Below, piece after piece: positions 34,889 to 44,543 of a DNA stretch of 64,000 nucleotides (position 1 is the stretch's first letter; the number at the start of each line of letters is the position of its first letter). The notes under the pieces are model-generated. The model was given only the letters and a program-made list of their open reading frames with translations, did no database searches and was not told the DNA's origin. The stretch is from assembly GCF_007991215.1 (NCBI RefSeq), contig NZ_BJXX01000057.1, positions 1-64,000 on the forward strand, given 5' to 3'. Position numbers and translations under genes: made by a program. The stretch comes from Aneurinibacillus danicus (GTDB taxonomy: Bacteria; Bacillota; Bacilli; Aneurinibacillales; Aneurinibacillaceae).

Positions 34889-35440
34889 TTATCTGCTCAA
34901 TTCGTCGTTCGCCAATCGGCGCAGCGAAAGAACGGTATGCTCTACAATATTGAACAGGTCGTCGATATTATCTTCGTTGATTTTCCGGCCAAAATCAAGC
35001 GTCACCGTATTACGGTACACGATAGGGCTTCCTTCGGAAAAAGCTTGATAAACAAAGGATAACTCCTGGGTAATGCGTGGACGGTAGGACCAGATTGTAT
35101 CAAGGATTTCTTTTATTTCTACGCAGCGGGCCATGTCATCCATGTTCATAGCGAACACGACGCGAAGCGTACAGCCGAATTTTCTCTCCACCGTCTCCGG
35201 AATTTCAAGAATTTCACCCGCCAGATCGGCCGTACCGGCTGAAAGCACAAGCCGGGTGGTAATCGCTGCTCCTTCCTCCTGTCTGCGGTCCCGAAACCCG
35301 ATTGCGTATTCACGGGACATTGCCGCTAACTCTACGCGATCGCTGCGCGATGTAACCAGGATGTCTCCGGCAAAATCCAAATCATATACCGCGCTTTCCA
35401 GCGCTACTTTAATGTTTTCGAAGATAGTCGGATCGAACAC
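34889..35440 (-). CDS. Conserved-looking cytoplasmic protein of unknown function
   Basis: A 183-residue protein with alternating strand and helix pattern (TTRLVLSAGTADLAGEILEI, CTLRVVFAMNMDDMARCVEI) and no membrane or signal segment. I do not recognise it. It lies 20 bp downstream of the small membrane protein gene, so the two are likely cotranscribed; the start follows GGAGAGAC. Confidence 0.6.
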   Translation of the reverse strand: MFDPTIFENIKVALESAVYDLDFAGDILVTSRSDRVELAAMSREYAIGFRDRRQEEGAAITTRLVLSAGTADLAGEILEIPETVERKFGCTLRVVFAMNMDDMARCVEIKEILDTIWSYRPRITQELSFVYQAFSEGSPIVYRNTVTLDFGRKINEDNIDDLFNIVEHTVLSLRRLANDELSR

Positions 35441-35459
35441 AAAAGTCTCTCCTATCGGC

Positions 35460-35663
35460 TTACTTCTGCTTGCTCAGCTTTTTCATCCTGCGCCGTTCTT
35501 CGTCCTCTAACGCATTTTTGGCGGCGATAGCATCATAATCAACTTTCAGGTTACCGCGCGCCGTTTGCACGATGGCCGTAATAATTCCGCCGAAGAAGAC
35601 GATCAGAATAATGACACCGGTAATGAATAACATAATCATTCCGGGACTAGAAAACATAACCAA
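35460..35663 (-). CDS. Small single-pass membrane protein
   Basis: A 67-residue protein: one N-terminal helix (MIMLFITGVIILIVFFGGIITAIVQTA) then a charged cytoplasmic tail rich in Glu, Arg and Lys. Start TTG 35663 six bases after AGGAGAGG; an ATG two codons later is too far from it. Function unknown. Confidence 0.6.
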   Translation of the reverse strand: MVMFSSPGMIMLFITGVIILIVFFGGIITAIVQTARGNLKVDYDAIAAKNALEDEERRRMKKLSKQK

Positions 35664-35744
35664 AAGTAACCTCTCCTTTTCTAAGATTCATTTTTATTAT
35701 TATAACCTATTTTCTATCTTACTTAGAGTGTTTTTCACTCCCAA

Positions 35745-35779
35745 GCAAAAACCCGGCACTCAGCCGGGTCGCTTTTTTT
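35745..35779. terminator. Bidirectional terminator
   Basis: ACCCGGC/GCCGGGT stem and five-base loop, T7 on the plus side and T5 on the minus side. No gene clearly ends here; it may insulate the riboswitch-controlled kimA. Confidence 0.6.
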
Positions 35780-36049
35780 AACTTACTCTCATTTCTTTAC
35801 TCTGTTCTCATAAGACTAGTGACCAATTTATGAAGTGTTTCGAAATAATGTTTTTGGGAAAATACATAAAAGGCAGATTAAAAACGAGAAAAGTAAGAAA
35901 GAAACTAGTTAACAAGAGATAAATGAAGAAAAGTAAGACATACTATACATTTTTATATGTTAAGATTATTTTTTGATTGTAATGGTTCTTTACAACTGCA
36001 TTTCTTGAGGAGTAATATTAATTTCATCAAATTAACAACCCAACAAATT

Positions 36050-36235
36050 CCGAAATCGCTGAGTCCCTTTCATAAGGGAACGGGGGAACCAATCGTGGTT
36101 TATCAAAGAAGCCGCATGGGGTGAATCTCGAATGATCGAGTAGGGTGACTCTTACATCCGAATCCGTCAGCTAACCTCGTAAGCGTATCAAGAGAGGCAA
36201 CCCATATCGTGTGTATGACATAGTTTATTTGACTA
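36050..36235 (+). ncRNA. c-di-AMP riboswitch (ydaO/yuaA class)
   Basis: Conserved elements in order: CGCTGAGTCCC, AACGGGGGAACC, GGGGTGAATC, TAGGGTGACTCTTACATCCG, AATCCGTCAGCTAACCTCGT and AGAGGCAACCC. A terminator follows. c-di-AMP binding should stop transcription of the potassium transporter downstream. Confidence 0.95.
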
Positions 36236-36240
36236 TGCCC

Positions 36241-36280
36241 AAAAGCCGCGAGAGAGTTCCTTCTCGTTAGGCTTTTTTTG
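36241..36280 (+). terminator. Expression-platform terminator of the c-di-AMP riboswitch
   Basis: AAAGCC and CGAGA pair with TCTCG and GGCTTT, followed by a T7 run. Confidence 0.85.
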
Positions 36281-36439
36281 TTGCCTTTTTTTGATGTATC
36301 TAAAGTAAAAACAGAAAACGAAGTAAAGGGAAGGAGGGTTCACAAACATTGAAACCGCGATAAACACATTGTAAACTATGTGTTTTTTGAATTTTTTCGT
36401 AAATCAGGGAAAACTACCTAAAATGTCCTGGAGGGAATT

Positions 36440-38257
36440 ATGGTAACGAGATTAAAACGATTTTTAATCGGGAGACCGATGAAATCAGATGAGCTCGGAG
36501 AAGAAAAATTAAATAAATTAAAAGCACTCGCTGTACTTTCTTCGGATGCTTTATCTTCTGTGGCATACGGAACAGAACAAATTCTTCTCGTATTAATCGC
36601 CATGGGTACAGTAGCATTATGGTATTCCATCCCTATTTCATTTGGTGTTCTTGCTCTTTTAACGATCCTCATTTTGTCTTATCGCCAAACGATCTATACG
36701 TATACAACAGGCGGTGGGGCGTATATTGTGGCAAAAGACAATTTAGGAACCTACACAGGGCTGGTTGCTGGGGGTTCTTTGCTGGTGGATTATATCTTAA
36801 CCGTGGCGGTAAGCACCTCAGCTTCTACTGATGCTATTACATCAGCTTTTCCGGTTCTGCATGAGCATCGTGTCATGATTGCGCTCTTGATGATTTTAAC
36901 GTTAACGATTTTAAATTTACGTGGAATTACAGAATCTGCAACGATTTTAATGTATCCCGTTTATCTGTTTGTTGTCGCTATTCTTCTCCTGATTATCGGC
37001 GGTGCGTATCAATGGGTGACAGGCAATGTCCATGCTCAGACTCCCACTTATGGAGCTGCCGTTCCAGGCATTACGTTATTCCTATTATTAAGAGCATTTA
37101 GTTCAGGTTGTTCAGCATTGACAGGGGTAGAAGCGGTATCCAATGCGATTCCTAATTTTAAAGAACCAGCTCCCAGAAATGCTGCAATGACGCTTATTAT
37201 GATGGGAATTATCCTTGGCGTCATGTTCATGGGCATTAGCCTTCTAGCGTATGCATATGGCATCGCTCCTGCCGCAGAAGAAACGGTCGTATCTCAAATT
37301 GCATCAGCCGTATTTGGACGGGGAATTATGTATTACTTTATTCAGGCTGTAACAGCACTCATTTTGTTTTTGGCTGCCAATACTGCTTTTGCTGCCTTCC
37401 CTTTGCTTGCGTTTATGTTAGCGAAAGATCGTTTCTTACCCAATATGTTTATGGTTCGAGGAGACCGGCTTGGGTTTTCAAATGGCATCATTTTCTTGGG
37501 TATTCTTTCAGCACTCTTGGTTATTGCTTTTGGAGGGGAAACTGAAAATCTAATCCCATTATATGCTCTTGGTGTATTTATCCCTTTTACGTTGTCACAA
37601 GCAGGAATGATGAAGCGGTGGATTACGAAAAAACCACCAGGATGGTTTCCCCCTTTTCTTATTAATACTCTCGGAATGCTGACGACCCTTACCATTTGCC
37701 TTATTTTCTTGATTACAAAATTCTCACATGTATGGACGATTTTCTTGTTCTTACCCGCTGTTATTTTTATATTCCTGAAAATTAACCAGCATTATCGGGA
37801 TTTGGCTGACGAACTGCGTCTTGACATCGCAACAGACAAGCCTCGACCAAAAGGGAGTGTTATTGTTATTCCTGTTGCTGGTATTACACAGGTTGTTCGA
37901 AATACCATTAGCTATGCTCAATCACTGTCAGATGATATCATAGCCGTTTATGTTGGTTTTGATGAAGAGTCCATTAAAAAAATGGAGAAAAAATGGGAAG
38001 AGTGGAATCCAGGTGTACGCCTGATTGTTCTGCGTTCTCATTACCGTAGTATTGTAAGACCTTTATTTAAGTTTATTGACACGGTGGAGTGGAAAAAGGC
38101 AGAGACGGACCACGTGACAGTTATGATCCCACAGTTTATTACAAAGCGTTGGTGGCATAATTTGCTGCACAACCAAACAAGCCTATTGTTACGTGCCTAT
38201 TTATTTGCACGACAAGATGTAAAAATTGCTACGGTACCCTATCGTTTAAAAAAATAA
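36440..38257 (+). CDS. kimA: KimA-type potassium uptake transporter
   Basis: A 605-residue APC-superfamily transporter of the KimA (formerly YdaO) type: twelve membrane helices to about residue 450 (SDALSSVAYGTEQILLVL, YTTGGGAYIVAKDNLG, YILTVAVSTSASTDA) and a cytoplasmic UspA-like C-terminal domain of about 150 residues. KUP-like high-affinity K+:H+ symport. Regulated by the c-di-AMP riboswitch in its leader, as in Bacillus subtilis, and the protein itself is also a known c-di-AMP target. Codon use is more A+T rich than its neighbours. Confidence 0.93.
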   Translation: MVTRLKRFLIGRPMKSDELGEEKLNKLKALAVLSSDALSSVAYGTEQILLVLIAMGTVALWYSIPISFGVLALLTILILSYRQTIYTYTTGGGAYIVAKDNLGTYTGLVAGGSLLVDYILTVAVSTSASTDAITSAFPVLHEHRVMIALLMILTLTILNLRGITESATILMYPVYLFVVAILLLIIGGAYQWVTGNVHAQTPTYGAAVPGITLFLLLRAFSSGCSALTGVEAVSNAIPNFKEPAPRNAAMTLIMMGIILGVMFMGISLLAYAYGIAPAAEETVVSQIASAVFGRGIMYYFIQAVTALILFLAANTAFAAFPLLAFMLAKDRFLPNMFMVRGDRLGFSNGIIFLGILSALLVIAFGGETENLIPLYALGVFIPFTLSQAGMMKRWITKKPPGWFPPFLINTLGMLTTLTICLIFLITKFSHVWTIFLFLPAVIFIFLKINQHYRDLADELRLDIATDKPRPKGSVIVIPVAGITQVVRNTISYAQSLSDDIIAVYVGFDEESIKKMEKKWEEWNPGVRLIVLRSHYRSIVRPLFKFIDTVEWKKAETDHVTVMIPQFITKRWWHNLLHNQTSLLLRAYLFARQDVKIATVPYRLKK

Positions 38258-38289
38258 AATTGAACACCTTAAAAATTTCATCTTAACCA

Positions 38290-38327
38290 AAAAACTGTCC
38301 TACTAATTACAGGGCAGTTTTTCTTTA
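38290..38327 (+). terminator. Terminator of kimA
   Basis: AAACTGTCCT/AGGGCAGTTT stem then TTCTTTATTT. Confidence 0.8.
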
Positions 38328-38447
38328 TTTAAAGTGTCACGTTCTATAATAAATTTATAATCTCAATAAAAAGGTCAGTTTTCTTATTTAGCTAATGGGA
38401 ATCAATAGCTAAATAAAACAATAATACTTACGAAAAGAGCTTAGAAA

Positions 38448-38473
38448 TAAAATGGCCCGGCATACGCCGGGTT
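38448..38473 (-). terminator. Terminator of the AbrB-like gene
   Basis: Minus strand ACCCGGC/GCCGGGC hairpin with a four-base loop, then CATTTTATTT. Confidence 0.75.
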
Positions 38474-38660
38474 ACTTCCTATCTGGTTTCCAATTGAAAT
38501 GATAATCTGGCTCCGGTTCTTTCACCAGGAGCTTTCTTTCTTCCACTCGAACATTTAGCAGGCCGCTATGTATGTGTATGCTTCTCACCAGATCGTCCGG
38601 AAGTATGATTCTGCCGTTCCCATCGACTTTAGATATGTACACTTTCTTTTCTCTGTGCAT
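38472..38660 (-). CDS. AbrB/SpoVT-type swapped-hairpin DNA-binding protein
   Basis: A 62-residue protein with one AbrB/MazE fold: VYISKVDGNGRIILPDDLVRSI and a second strand pair LNVRVEERKLLVKEP. Shorter than AbrB (about 95 residues), lacking its C-terminal domain. It could be a transition-state regulator relative or an antitoxin-like protein, but no toxin gene adjoins. ATG 38660 sits 8 bp after GGAAGG, better than the upstream GTG. Confidence 0.78.
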   Translation of the reverse strand: MHREKKVYISKVDGNGRIILPDDLVRSIHIHSGLLNVRVEERKLLVKEPEPDYHFNWKPDRK

Positions 38661-38754
38661 CTCTTTCACCTTCCTTTTTATTCCATGTTATAACATAAGG
38701 AATATAAAGGAAAATGTTTTTGTACATTAATGCGCATCCGATAATATTCCTTAT

Positions 38755-38797
38755 GCAAAAAAGCAGTTCCTTTAGAAGACTTAGAACTGCTTTTTTA
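38755..38797. terminator. Terminator of the chemoreceptor gene
   Basis: Perfect 13-bp stem AAAAAAGCAGTTC and its complement; works on both strands. Confidence 0.8.
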
Positions 38798-38822
38798 GTG
38801 TAGCTATATTTACTGTAGGGGA

Positions 38823-40508
38823 TTAAACCTTAAACTTGGTCACTTCATTTTGTAATTCCTGGGCAAGCTTACTTAGAGAATCTGCAGAAGCTGTAATTTC
38901 CTCCATCGATGCCAGCTGTTCTTCAGAGGCTGCAGCGACTGCCTGTGTGTTCATTGATATATCTGTCGAAATACGTGTAATCTGGTCTATAGAGGCTGTC
39001 AACTGTTCTGTACTTGCGGATATTTCTTCTGTTGCTGCTGATACTTCTTGTACCTGATTAGTAACCTGCTGAATGGAATCCAAAATGTGATGGAAAGCCT
39101 CTCCTGCCTGATGTACGATTGCAGATCCAGACTTGACTTCTTCTGTTCCTTTTTCCATTACACTTACAGCATGTCTCGTGTTTTCTTGTATGTTCTGAAT
39201 TAAGACTGCAATTTGTTCGGAAGATTGTTTGGATTGTTCTGCAAGCTTTCTTACTTCATCTGCAACAACAGCAAATCCTTTTCCGTTTTCACCTGCCCGT
39301 GCAGCTTCAATTGCAGCATTAAGCGCCAGGAGATTTGTTTGATTTGCAATGTCACTAATAACCTCAATAATTTTTCCAATCTGCTTTGAGTTTTCTCCTA
39401 AATCTTTAATTACAGCGGCAGCTTCCTGCACGGAAAGATTTATGCTTTCCATTTGTCGTATCGTTTTAACTATAACCTCATTTCCTTGTTCGGCCTCATG
39501 CAGCACCTCTGTGGATGATTCTAAAACTGTGGAAGCTGATTCAGCAATACGTTGCAATCCAGCTGCACTTTCTTCCATCGCCTTTCTATTCTCTTCCATA
39601 CTTTTCATCTGGGCATCTGTGGCGCCAGAAATTTCTTGAATAGACGTAGCTACTTGATTGGCTGCCTCAGCAGACTGTTCAGAACCTGCATACAATTCCT
39701 CGGAAGAAGCAGCTACCTGTTCGGAACTTATACTCACTTTACGAATTAACTCCCGCAAATTTTGCTTCATGTGATTAAACGAACGTGCCATTTCCCCAAT
39801 TTCGTCTCTGTTTTTTATATGAATATCAGAGATGGAAAGATCGCCTTCTGCAATTTGTTTCGCTGCTTCTGCTACTGCTATAACGGGTTTAGATATAATG
39901 CGGCTGATATAAAAAGCAATAAGCATTCCGATTACTAACGTAACAATCGAAATCATTAATACAACGCTTTTAACATTTGAGACTTTAGCAGACGTTTCCT
40001 GGCTCCCTTTATGCAATGAATCCTGCTGGTATTTTTCTAGCTGTTGCGCTTTTTCAGCGAATTTTACTCCTATAGGCGTTCCCTTTTCCTTCATAAGCGC
40101 AATGTAGCCTTCTACATTACCTTGTTTTTTGTACGCAGCCATTTGCTTAGCTACTTCTTCGTACTCAATATGAAGTTGATTTAACTGTTGCAAAAGAGTT
40201 TGAGCTTCTTTCGACTTTGTAATCTGCTGCATTTGGTTTAATAATTCCAAAAATTTACTTTTGCTTTCCTCATAACTTTTGAAATCCGAATCATCACCCG
40301 AAACTAAATATCCCCGAACCGCTTTAGCTTCTTGTGCTGACAAATACTTCAACTCTTTAGTAATATTAAGTTTTTTGACTCGGTCATCAATTAAGTCAGA
40401 GTATGTATTGTTTACGGACGAAATTTGGTAACTGCCAATTGCCGCTATCATCGCTAAAAGCAAAAGAACAGCAAAAAAACCAGAAAACAATTTCTTGCTT
40501 ATGCTCAT
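38823..40508 (-). CDS. Methyl-accepting chemotaxis protein
   Basis: A 561-residue chemoreceptor: membrane helix 1 at about residues 7-28, an about 150-residue four-helix-bundle ligand domain (4HB_MCP type), helix 2 near 180-200, HAMP domain with EGDLSISDI, and a long signalling coiled coil whose tip has [20 protein letters not shown] then [11 protein letters not shown] and [18 protein letters not shown], the CheA/CheW contact site. Start ATG 40508 behind GGAGGAGAGGAAG. Ligand unknown. Confidence 0.94.
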   Translation of the reverse strand: MSISKKLFSGFFAVLLLLAMIAAIGSYQISSVNNTYSDLIDDRVKKLNITKELKYLSAQEAKAVRGYLVSGDDSDFKSYEESKSKFLELLNQMQQITKSKEAQTLLQQLNQLHIEYEEVAKQMAAYKKQGNVEGYIALMKEKGTPIGVKFAEKAQQLEKYQQDSLHKGSQETSAKVSNVKSVVLMISIVTLVIGMLIAFYISRIISKPVIAVAEAAKQIAEGDLSISDIHIKNRDEIGEMARSFNHMKQNLRELIRKVSISSEQVAASSEELYAGSEQSAEAANQVATSIQEISGATDAQMKSMEENRKAMEESAAGLQRIAESASTVLESSTEVLHEAEQGNEVIVKTIRQMESINLSVQEAAAVIKDLGENSKQIGKIIEVISDIANQTNLLALNAAIEAARAGENGKGFAVVADEVRKLAEQSKQSSEQIAVLIQNIQENTRHAVSVMEKGTEEVKSGSAIVHQAGEAFHHILDSIQQVTNQVQEVSAATEEISASTEQLTASIDQITRISTDISMNTQAVAAASEEQLASMEEITASADSLSKLAQELQNEVTKFKV

Positions 40509-40529
40509 TTCTTCCTCTCCTCCATGCAT

Positions 40530-40867
40530 GAATATGTATCCATTTTACACTCTTCCAATAAATAAGAGTACCTATTTAAGTAGTCATAAATACCTTGTTT
40601 AATGAATTTAAGAAGTCCGGAATCATTGTCCGGGCACATTCTATATCCAAAACGTTACTTTTGGTTATGCCAGGACTTGAGAACATCACTCCCACTTCCA
40701 GCAGCTCCTTTCTTCTCTAAAAAGCAAATTCGCAATCGCCTTATTTCTTTTCGTACCATCACAATTTTTATACTATTTTTAAAACCTTTTTTATCTTTTC
40801 ACGTATAAGAATTGTAATGAAGAATACTTATAGCATAAGAAGTTTTAAAATACAACAATAGGCACTC
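40530..40867. other. Intergenic stretch, nothing identified
   Basis: About 340 bp between the chemoreceptor and a small peptide gene. Short open frames on the plus strand have no ribosome binding site. AT-rich sequence near 40770-40850 may hold a promoter for the genes at 40868 and 40984. Confidence 0.4.
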
Positions 40868-40966
40868 ATGGCCTCTTCCCTGCTCATTCTCTGGATGAGC
40901 ACCATTGCATCCGCATTCTCCGCACTGATTTCTACGGTGTATATTTATTTACGCTATCTCATATAA
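40868..40966 (+). CDS. Possible 32-residue membrane peptide
   Basis: ATG to TAA, reading MASSLLILWMSTIASAFSAL and then ISTVYIYLRYLI: almost entirely hydrophobic. It ends 17 bp before the next gene. The upstream AGGCACT is a weak ribosome binding site. The size and composition fit small toxic or membrane-modulating peptides, but there is no antitoxin RNA evidence. Confidence 0.35.
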   Translation: MASSLLILWMSTIASAFSALISTVYIYLRYLI

Positions 40967-40983
40967 AAAAGGAGGACACTTAT

Positions 40984-41262
40984 ATGGTTACCTACCGCTA
41001 TAAAACCGACCTTTTGATCATCGAGGAAAAAGCCAACAACAACGACAAAGAATTTATTTTCAAAGTCAAAGACGTGGATACTATCGTACCTGCTCTGCGT
41101 AAGGTACGCATGTTTTTCGACAGCGACAAAATATACACCGATGTAATTTTCTATTCGCATCCCAACCATGAATATCAAGTCATTGTCCGTCAAGATTACT
41201 ACATCGACTTTTTGCTTGTTTTATTCAAGAACAAGATTATTCAATGTATCGAATGGAAATAG
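40984..41262 (+). CDS. Small protein of unknown function
   Basis: A 92-residue protein with an excellent ribosome binding site (AAAAAGGAGGACAC). The alternating pattern YRYKTDLLIIEEKA, EFIFKVKDVDTIVPALRKVRM, DVIFYSHPNHEYQVIVRQDYYIDFLLVLFK suggests an alpha/beta fold with a conserved-looking C terminus. No family recognised. A terminator follows at 41339. Confidence 0.65.
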   Translation: MVTYRYKTDLLIIEEKANNNDKEFIFKVKDVDTIVPALRKVRMFFDSDKIYTDVIFYSHPNHEYQVIVRQDYYIDFLLVLFKNKIIQCIEWK

Positions 41263-41338
41263 AGATTCACTTCGATGGGTCAGAGATACGCTTTGGCCCG
41301 ATTTTTTACGTCCAAAAAAGGTGCAGATAACCAAAAAC

Positions 41339-41370
41339 AACGGAGCGGGCTTTCCTGCTCCGTTCGTCTA
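41339..41370 (+). terminator. Hairpin after the 40984 gene
   Basis: AACGGAGC/GCTCCGTT stem, nine-base loop, weak T tract. Confidence 0.5.
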
Positions 41371-41460
41371 TCGCAATCTCATTGTTTCTTGGCTGCTTCT
41401 TCTTTTCTGTGAAAATCGTGAGGAAAGAAGGAGAGAAAGAGGAAATAAGATCCGGGGAAG

Positions 41461-41526
41461 AAAAAGGCGTTCACCTTTCCCCTCATTTTCATGTTGGGGT
41501 TGCGGCTGAAAAGCATGGTGGTTTTC
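41461..41526. repeat. Diverged repeat, copy A
   Basis: About 66 bp beginning AAAAAGGC and containing TCATTTTCATG, GGGG, GGCT and ATGG that aligns by eye at about 70% to 47875-47943. Both copies lie in intergenic DNA behind a terminator. Confidence 0.3.
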
Positions 41527-41695
41527 TGTATCAAAATATAATAATCCCGCTTATTATATTAGGAGAAAGACTATTCTGTCACTTCTACACCTCATGCTTT
41601 AGTGTTAAAACCAAGAAACAACATAAATGTAGTACAAATTTTCAAATAAGTATGCTATAATAAGAAAGTATTACTTTATAGGAGGAGGACAAAGT

Positions 41696-41911
41696 ATGAG
41701 GATGTATGTTTGCCTATCCTGCCTGCAGGTCAAGCGGGGAGACTCACATCGTGTAGATATGAACATTTGTGAGACTTGCTCCTCAGACTTCTTATCGGTT
41801 AACAAGGACCCCCAGCTTCTCGCCAGTCCCCCTTCCCTCTATGTTATGGATGAAACGTTGTCACAGTCAGAGTGTCGCAATAAAACCGAAAGCCCATCAG
41901 CGTTTTGCTGA
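41696..41911 (+). CDS. Small protein with a zinc-ribbon-like Cys pattern
   Basis: A 71-residue protein with two CxxC motifs: YVCLSCLQVKRG and NICETCSSDF, spaced like a small treble-clef or zinc ribbon. An extended -10 (TGCTATAAT at 41652-41660) and a strong GGAGGAGGA site support expression. The reading frame ends within the hairpin of the terminator at 41890, so the last about 6 codons are hairpin sequence. Confidence 0.55.
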   Translation: MRMYVCLSCLQVKRGDSHRVDMNICETCSSDFLSVNKDPQLLASPPSLYVMDETLSQSECRNKTESPSAFC

Positions 41912-41925
41912 TGGGTTATTTTTAT
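41890..41925 (+). terminator. Terminator overlapping the 3' end of the 41696 gene
   Basis: CCCATCAGC/GCTGATGGG stem, five-base loop, TTATTTTTATT. Confidence 0.85.
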
Positions 41926-41976
41926 TTGCCATTTCCTATGATACAATGCAAATAAAGAATGCTTCTGAGGTGAAGA

Positions 41977-42465
41977 ATGAGTTCGATTCGAAGATCTATT
42001 CCCAATAGCTTTACACTTGGAAATCTCGTATGTGGAATTTTTTCGCTTACGTTTTCCATGAATGAATATTATAAAATGGCCGCCCTGCTCATTTTGCTCG
42101 CTGCGCTCTGCGATGCGTTTGATGGTAAACTTGCGCGCATACTGCGGGTCGATAGCCCGATGGGCGTCGAACTGGATTCCCTGGCCGATATTGTCAGCTT
42201 CGGTGTCGCACCTGCCATCTTGATTCACACAATGCATACACCTTCCCCGCTGTTGACAATTGCGTTTATCGCATTTCCGATCGCCGGCGCCTGGCGTCTG
42301 GGCCGTTTCAATATTCAACCGACAGTGGGCTATTATATAGGCGTACCGATTACGATGGCTGGACTTATCCTGGCCGTGTTAGCGCTATTCTCTTTTTCCA
42401 GCCCTCTGCTTATGCTTGTTCTGGCGATTCTGATGGTTAGTCCAGTTCGCATTCCAAAACTATAG
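41977..42465 (+). CDS. pssA: CDP-diacylglycerol--serine O-phosphatidyltransferase
   Basis: A 162-residue membrane enzyme making phosphatidylserine. The CDP-alcohol phosphotransferase signature D-x2-D-G-x2-A-R-x8-G-x3-D-x3-D is complete in CDAFDGKLARILRVDSPMGV followed by ELDSLAD. About five membrane helices. Ribosome binding site GAGGTGAAGA. No phosphatidylserine decarboxylase gene is adjacent, unlike in Bacillus. Confidence 0.92.
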   Translation: MSSIRRSIPNSFTLGNLVCGIFSLTFSMNEYYKMAALLILLAALCDAFDGKLARILRVDSPMGVELDSLADIVSFGVAPAILIHTMHTPSPLLTIAFIAFPIAGAWRLGRFNIQPTVGYYIGVPITMAGLILAVLALFSFSSPLLMLVLAILMVSPVRIPKL

Positions 42466-42471
42466 CATGAC

Positions 42472-42505
42472 TCAGGCTCCTGATTCCGGGAGCTTTTTTA
42501 TTTTT
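42472..42505 (+). terminator. Terminator of pssA
   Basis: GCTCC/GGAGC stem with an eight-base loop and a T-rich tail. Confidence 0.7.
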
Positions 42506-42650
42506 CCAATTCATTTATTTACAAAATAATCAGAATAGATGAACTTCGTTTAAAAAGCTGTTAAATTAAGAAAATATAATTTATAATTTTTCGATGTAAG
42601 CGTTTCCTTTTTTGAAAATAATATATAGATAAATAATCTGGGGAGGTCTT

Positions 42651-44048
42651 ATGAAAAAACAGCACGCAACAGAGCTTCATCGTGGTCTCGAAGAACGTCA
42701 TATCACGCTCATGTCGCTGGGTGCGGCAATTGGGGTGGGCCTGTTTCTGGGCTCTACTTCTGCAATCAAAATGGCAGGTCCAGCCATTCTGCTTGCCTAT
42801 GCATTGGCTGGCGCCGCTATGTTCATTATCATGCGTGCGCTCGGAGAAATGGCGATTCAAAACCCGGTCGCAGGCTCTTTTAGTCGCTATGCACGCGATT
42901 ACTTAGGGCCGATGGCCGGCTACCTGACAGGCTGGAACTACTGGTTTCTTTGGATTATCACCTGCATGGCCGAAATTACGGCAGTCGGCGTCTATATGCA
43001 GTTCTGGTTCCCGGACAGCCCGCAATGGCTCTGGGCACTGGCCGCGCTTATCATCATGGGTGCCGTTAACCTCATTGCCGTTAAAGTTTACGGAGAGCTG
43101 GAATTCTGGTTTGCTCTTATCAAAATCGTTACCATTATTTTGATGATTGTCGTCGGACTTGGTATGATTATTTTTGGTTTCAGCAACGGCGGTGTCCCTG
43201 TAGGCATCAGTAACCTATGGTCGCATGGAGGGTTCATGCCGAACGGCTTTACCGGTATCCTGATGTCGATGCAGATGGTTCTATTTGCATTCCTCGGCAT
43301 CGAAATGATCGGGGTTACCGCCGGTGAAGTCAAAAATCCGGAGAAATCATTGGCCAAAGCAATCGATACGGTATTATGGCGTATTCTCATCTTCTATGTG
43401 GGCGCGCTGTTCGTGATTCTTTCTATCTATCCATGGAATGGACTGGAAGGCAAAGGCAGCCCGTTCGTAATGACGTTTGACAGGCTGGGCATTCCGTATG
43501 CCGCAGGTATTATCAACTTTGTTGTACTGACCGCTGCGCTGTCTTCTTGCAACAGCGGTATCTTCAGCACCGGTCGCATGCTGTTTAATCTGGCGCAGCA
43601 AAAAGAAGCACCGCAATCTTTCAAAAAAATCAGCAAGTCAGGTGTGCCGAATGCAGCGATTCTCGCATCCGCCGGCGCGCTGCTCATCGGAGTTTTGCTA
43701 AACTATATCGTACCGGCCAAAGTGTTCCAATGGGTGACCAGCATCGGTACGTTCGGCGCCATCTGGACCTGGGCCGTCATCCTGCTGGCACAAATTCGCT
43801 ACCGGAAAAGCCTGAAAGCGGAACAGGTGCACAATTTGAAGTATAAGATGCCAATGTTTCCGTTCAGTTCCTATATAACGCTTGCGTTTCTGATAGGTGT
43901 AGTGGGAGTGATGGCGTACTTTCCGGAGACCCGTATCGCCCTCATCGTCGGCCCGGCCTGGTATCTGATTCTTGTTATTTTCTACTTCGCCAAAGGATTG
44001 CATAAGCGTCCGCATGGCGAAGCAGCTCAAACAGAAAATACGCCATAA
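42651..44048 (+). CDS. AAT-family amino acid permease
   Basis: A 465-residue, 12-helix amino acid:proton symporter of the APC superfamily, AAT family. Diagnostic N terminus: ELHRGLEERHITLMSLGAAI then GVGLFLGS, with RALGEMAIQNPVAGSFSRYA and GWNYWF. Proline, histidine, GABA or aromatic transport cannot be separated by eye. Ribosome binding site GGGGAGG. Monocistronic with its own terminator. Confidence 0.9.
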   Translation: MKKQHATELHRGLEERHITLMSLGAAIGVGLFLGSTSAIKMAGPAILLAYALAGAAMFIIMRALGEMAIQNPVAGSFSRYARDYLGPMAGYLTGWNYWFLWIITCMAEITAVGVYMQFWFPDSPQWLWALAALIIMGAVNLIAVKVYGELEFWFALIKIVTIILMIVVGLGMIIFGFSNGGVPVGISNLWSHGGFMPNGFTGILMSMQMVLFAFLGIEMIGVTAGEVKNPEKSLAKAIDTVLWRILIFYVGALFVILSIYPWNGLEGKGSPFVMTFDRLGIPYAAGIINFVVLTAALSSCNSGIFSTGRMLFNLAQQKEAPQSFKKISKSGVPNAAILASAGALLIGVLLNYIVPAKVFQWVTSIGTFGAIWTWAVILLAQIRYRKSLKAEQVHNLKYKMPMFPFSSYITLAFLIGVVGVMAYFPETRIALIVGPAWYLILVIFYFAKGLHKRPHGEAAQTENTP

Positions 44049-44081
44049 AGCATGGAACCGTCTTATCGACGGTAATCTGCT

Positions 44082-44117
44082 GTCCCGCCTGCCACCGGAT
44101 AAGGCGGGACTTTTTGT
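44082..44117 (+). terminator. Terminator of the amino acid permease
   Basis: Perfect GTCCCGCCT/AGGCGGGAC stem and TTTTTG tail. Confidence 0.85.
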
Positions 44118-44543
44118 TATCAAGCGTCTGTCTGTGCAGTATCTATGAACAGCCGTTTCATTTCCTCAATTTCAGATTAACTGCCATCTGTATTTCTCTC
44201 ATAATCCCTTACCTAAATTGCGTAAAAACAGGGCAACATACATCTGTTTCTTCTTGCCATCCGCTCAGCGCTTCATTTGTTTTTAGACTATGAATCATTC
44301 AGGTTAAAACTATTTTTAAAAAGATGTTTCCGTAAAGTTTGTTTCTTGAGCCATTAGTATTTTATAATGATTAACATTAAGAATGTATATTTCTCCTTTA
44401 CCTTCATCCAGAATATAACAATAAAAAACCATTTGAAATATAGGATTAATACAAGGGGAATATTGGATATTTTATAAGTAGTATGTAAAGGTACATTTAG
44501 GATAATGTAGTTATTAAAGAATAAGAATACAGGAGATTATTTC
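44118..44543. other. Intergenic stretch, nothing identified
   Basis: About 425 bp, increasingly A+T rich towards the right. No ORF with a ribosome binding site, no hairpin of note. The right part presumably holds the promoter of the DUF3050 gene. Confidence 0.4.
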
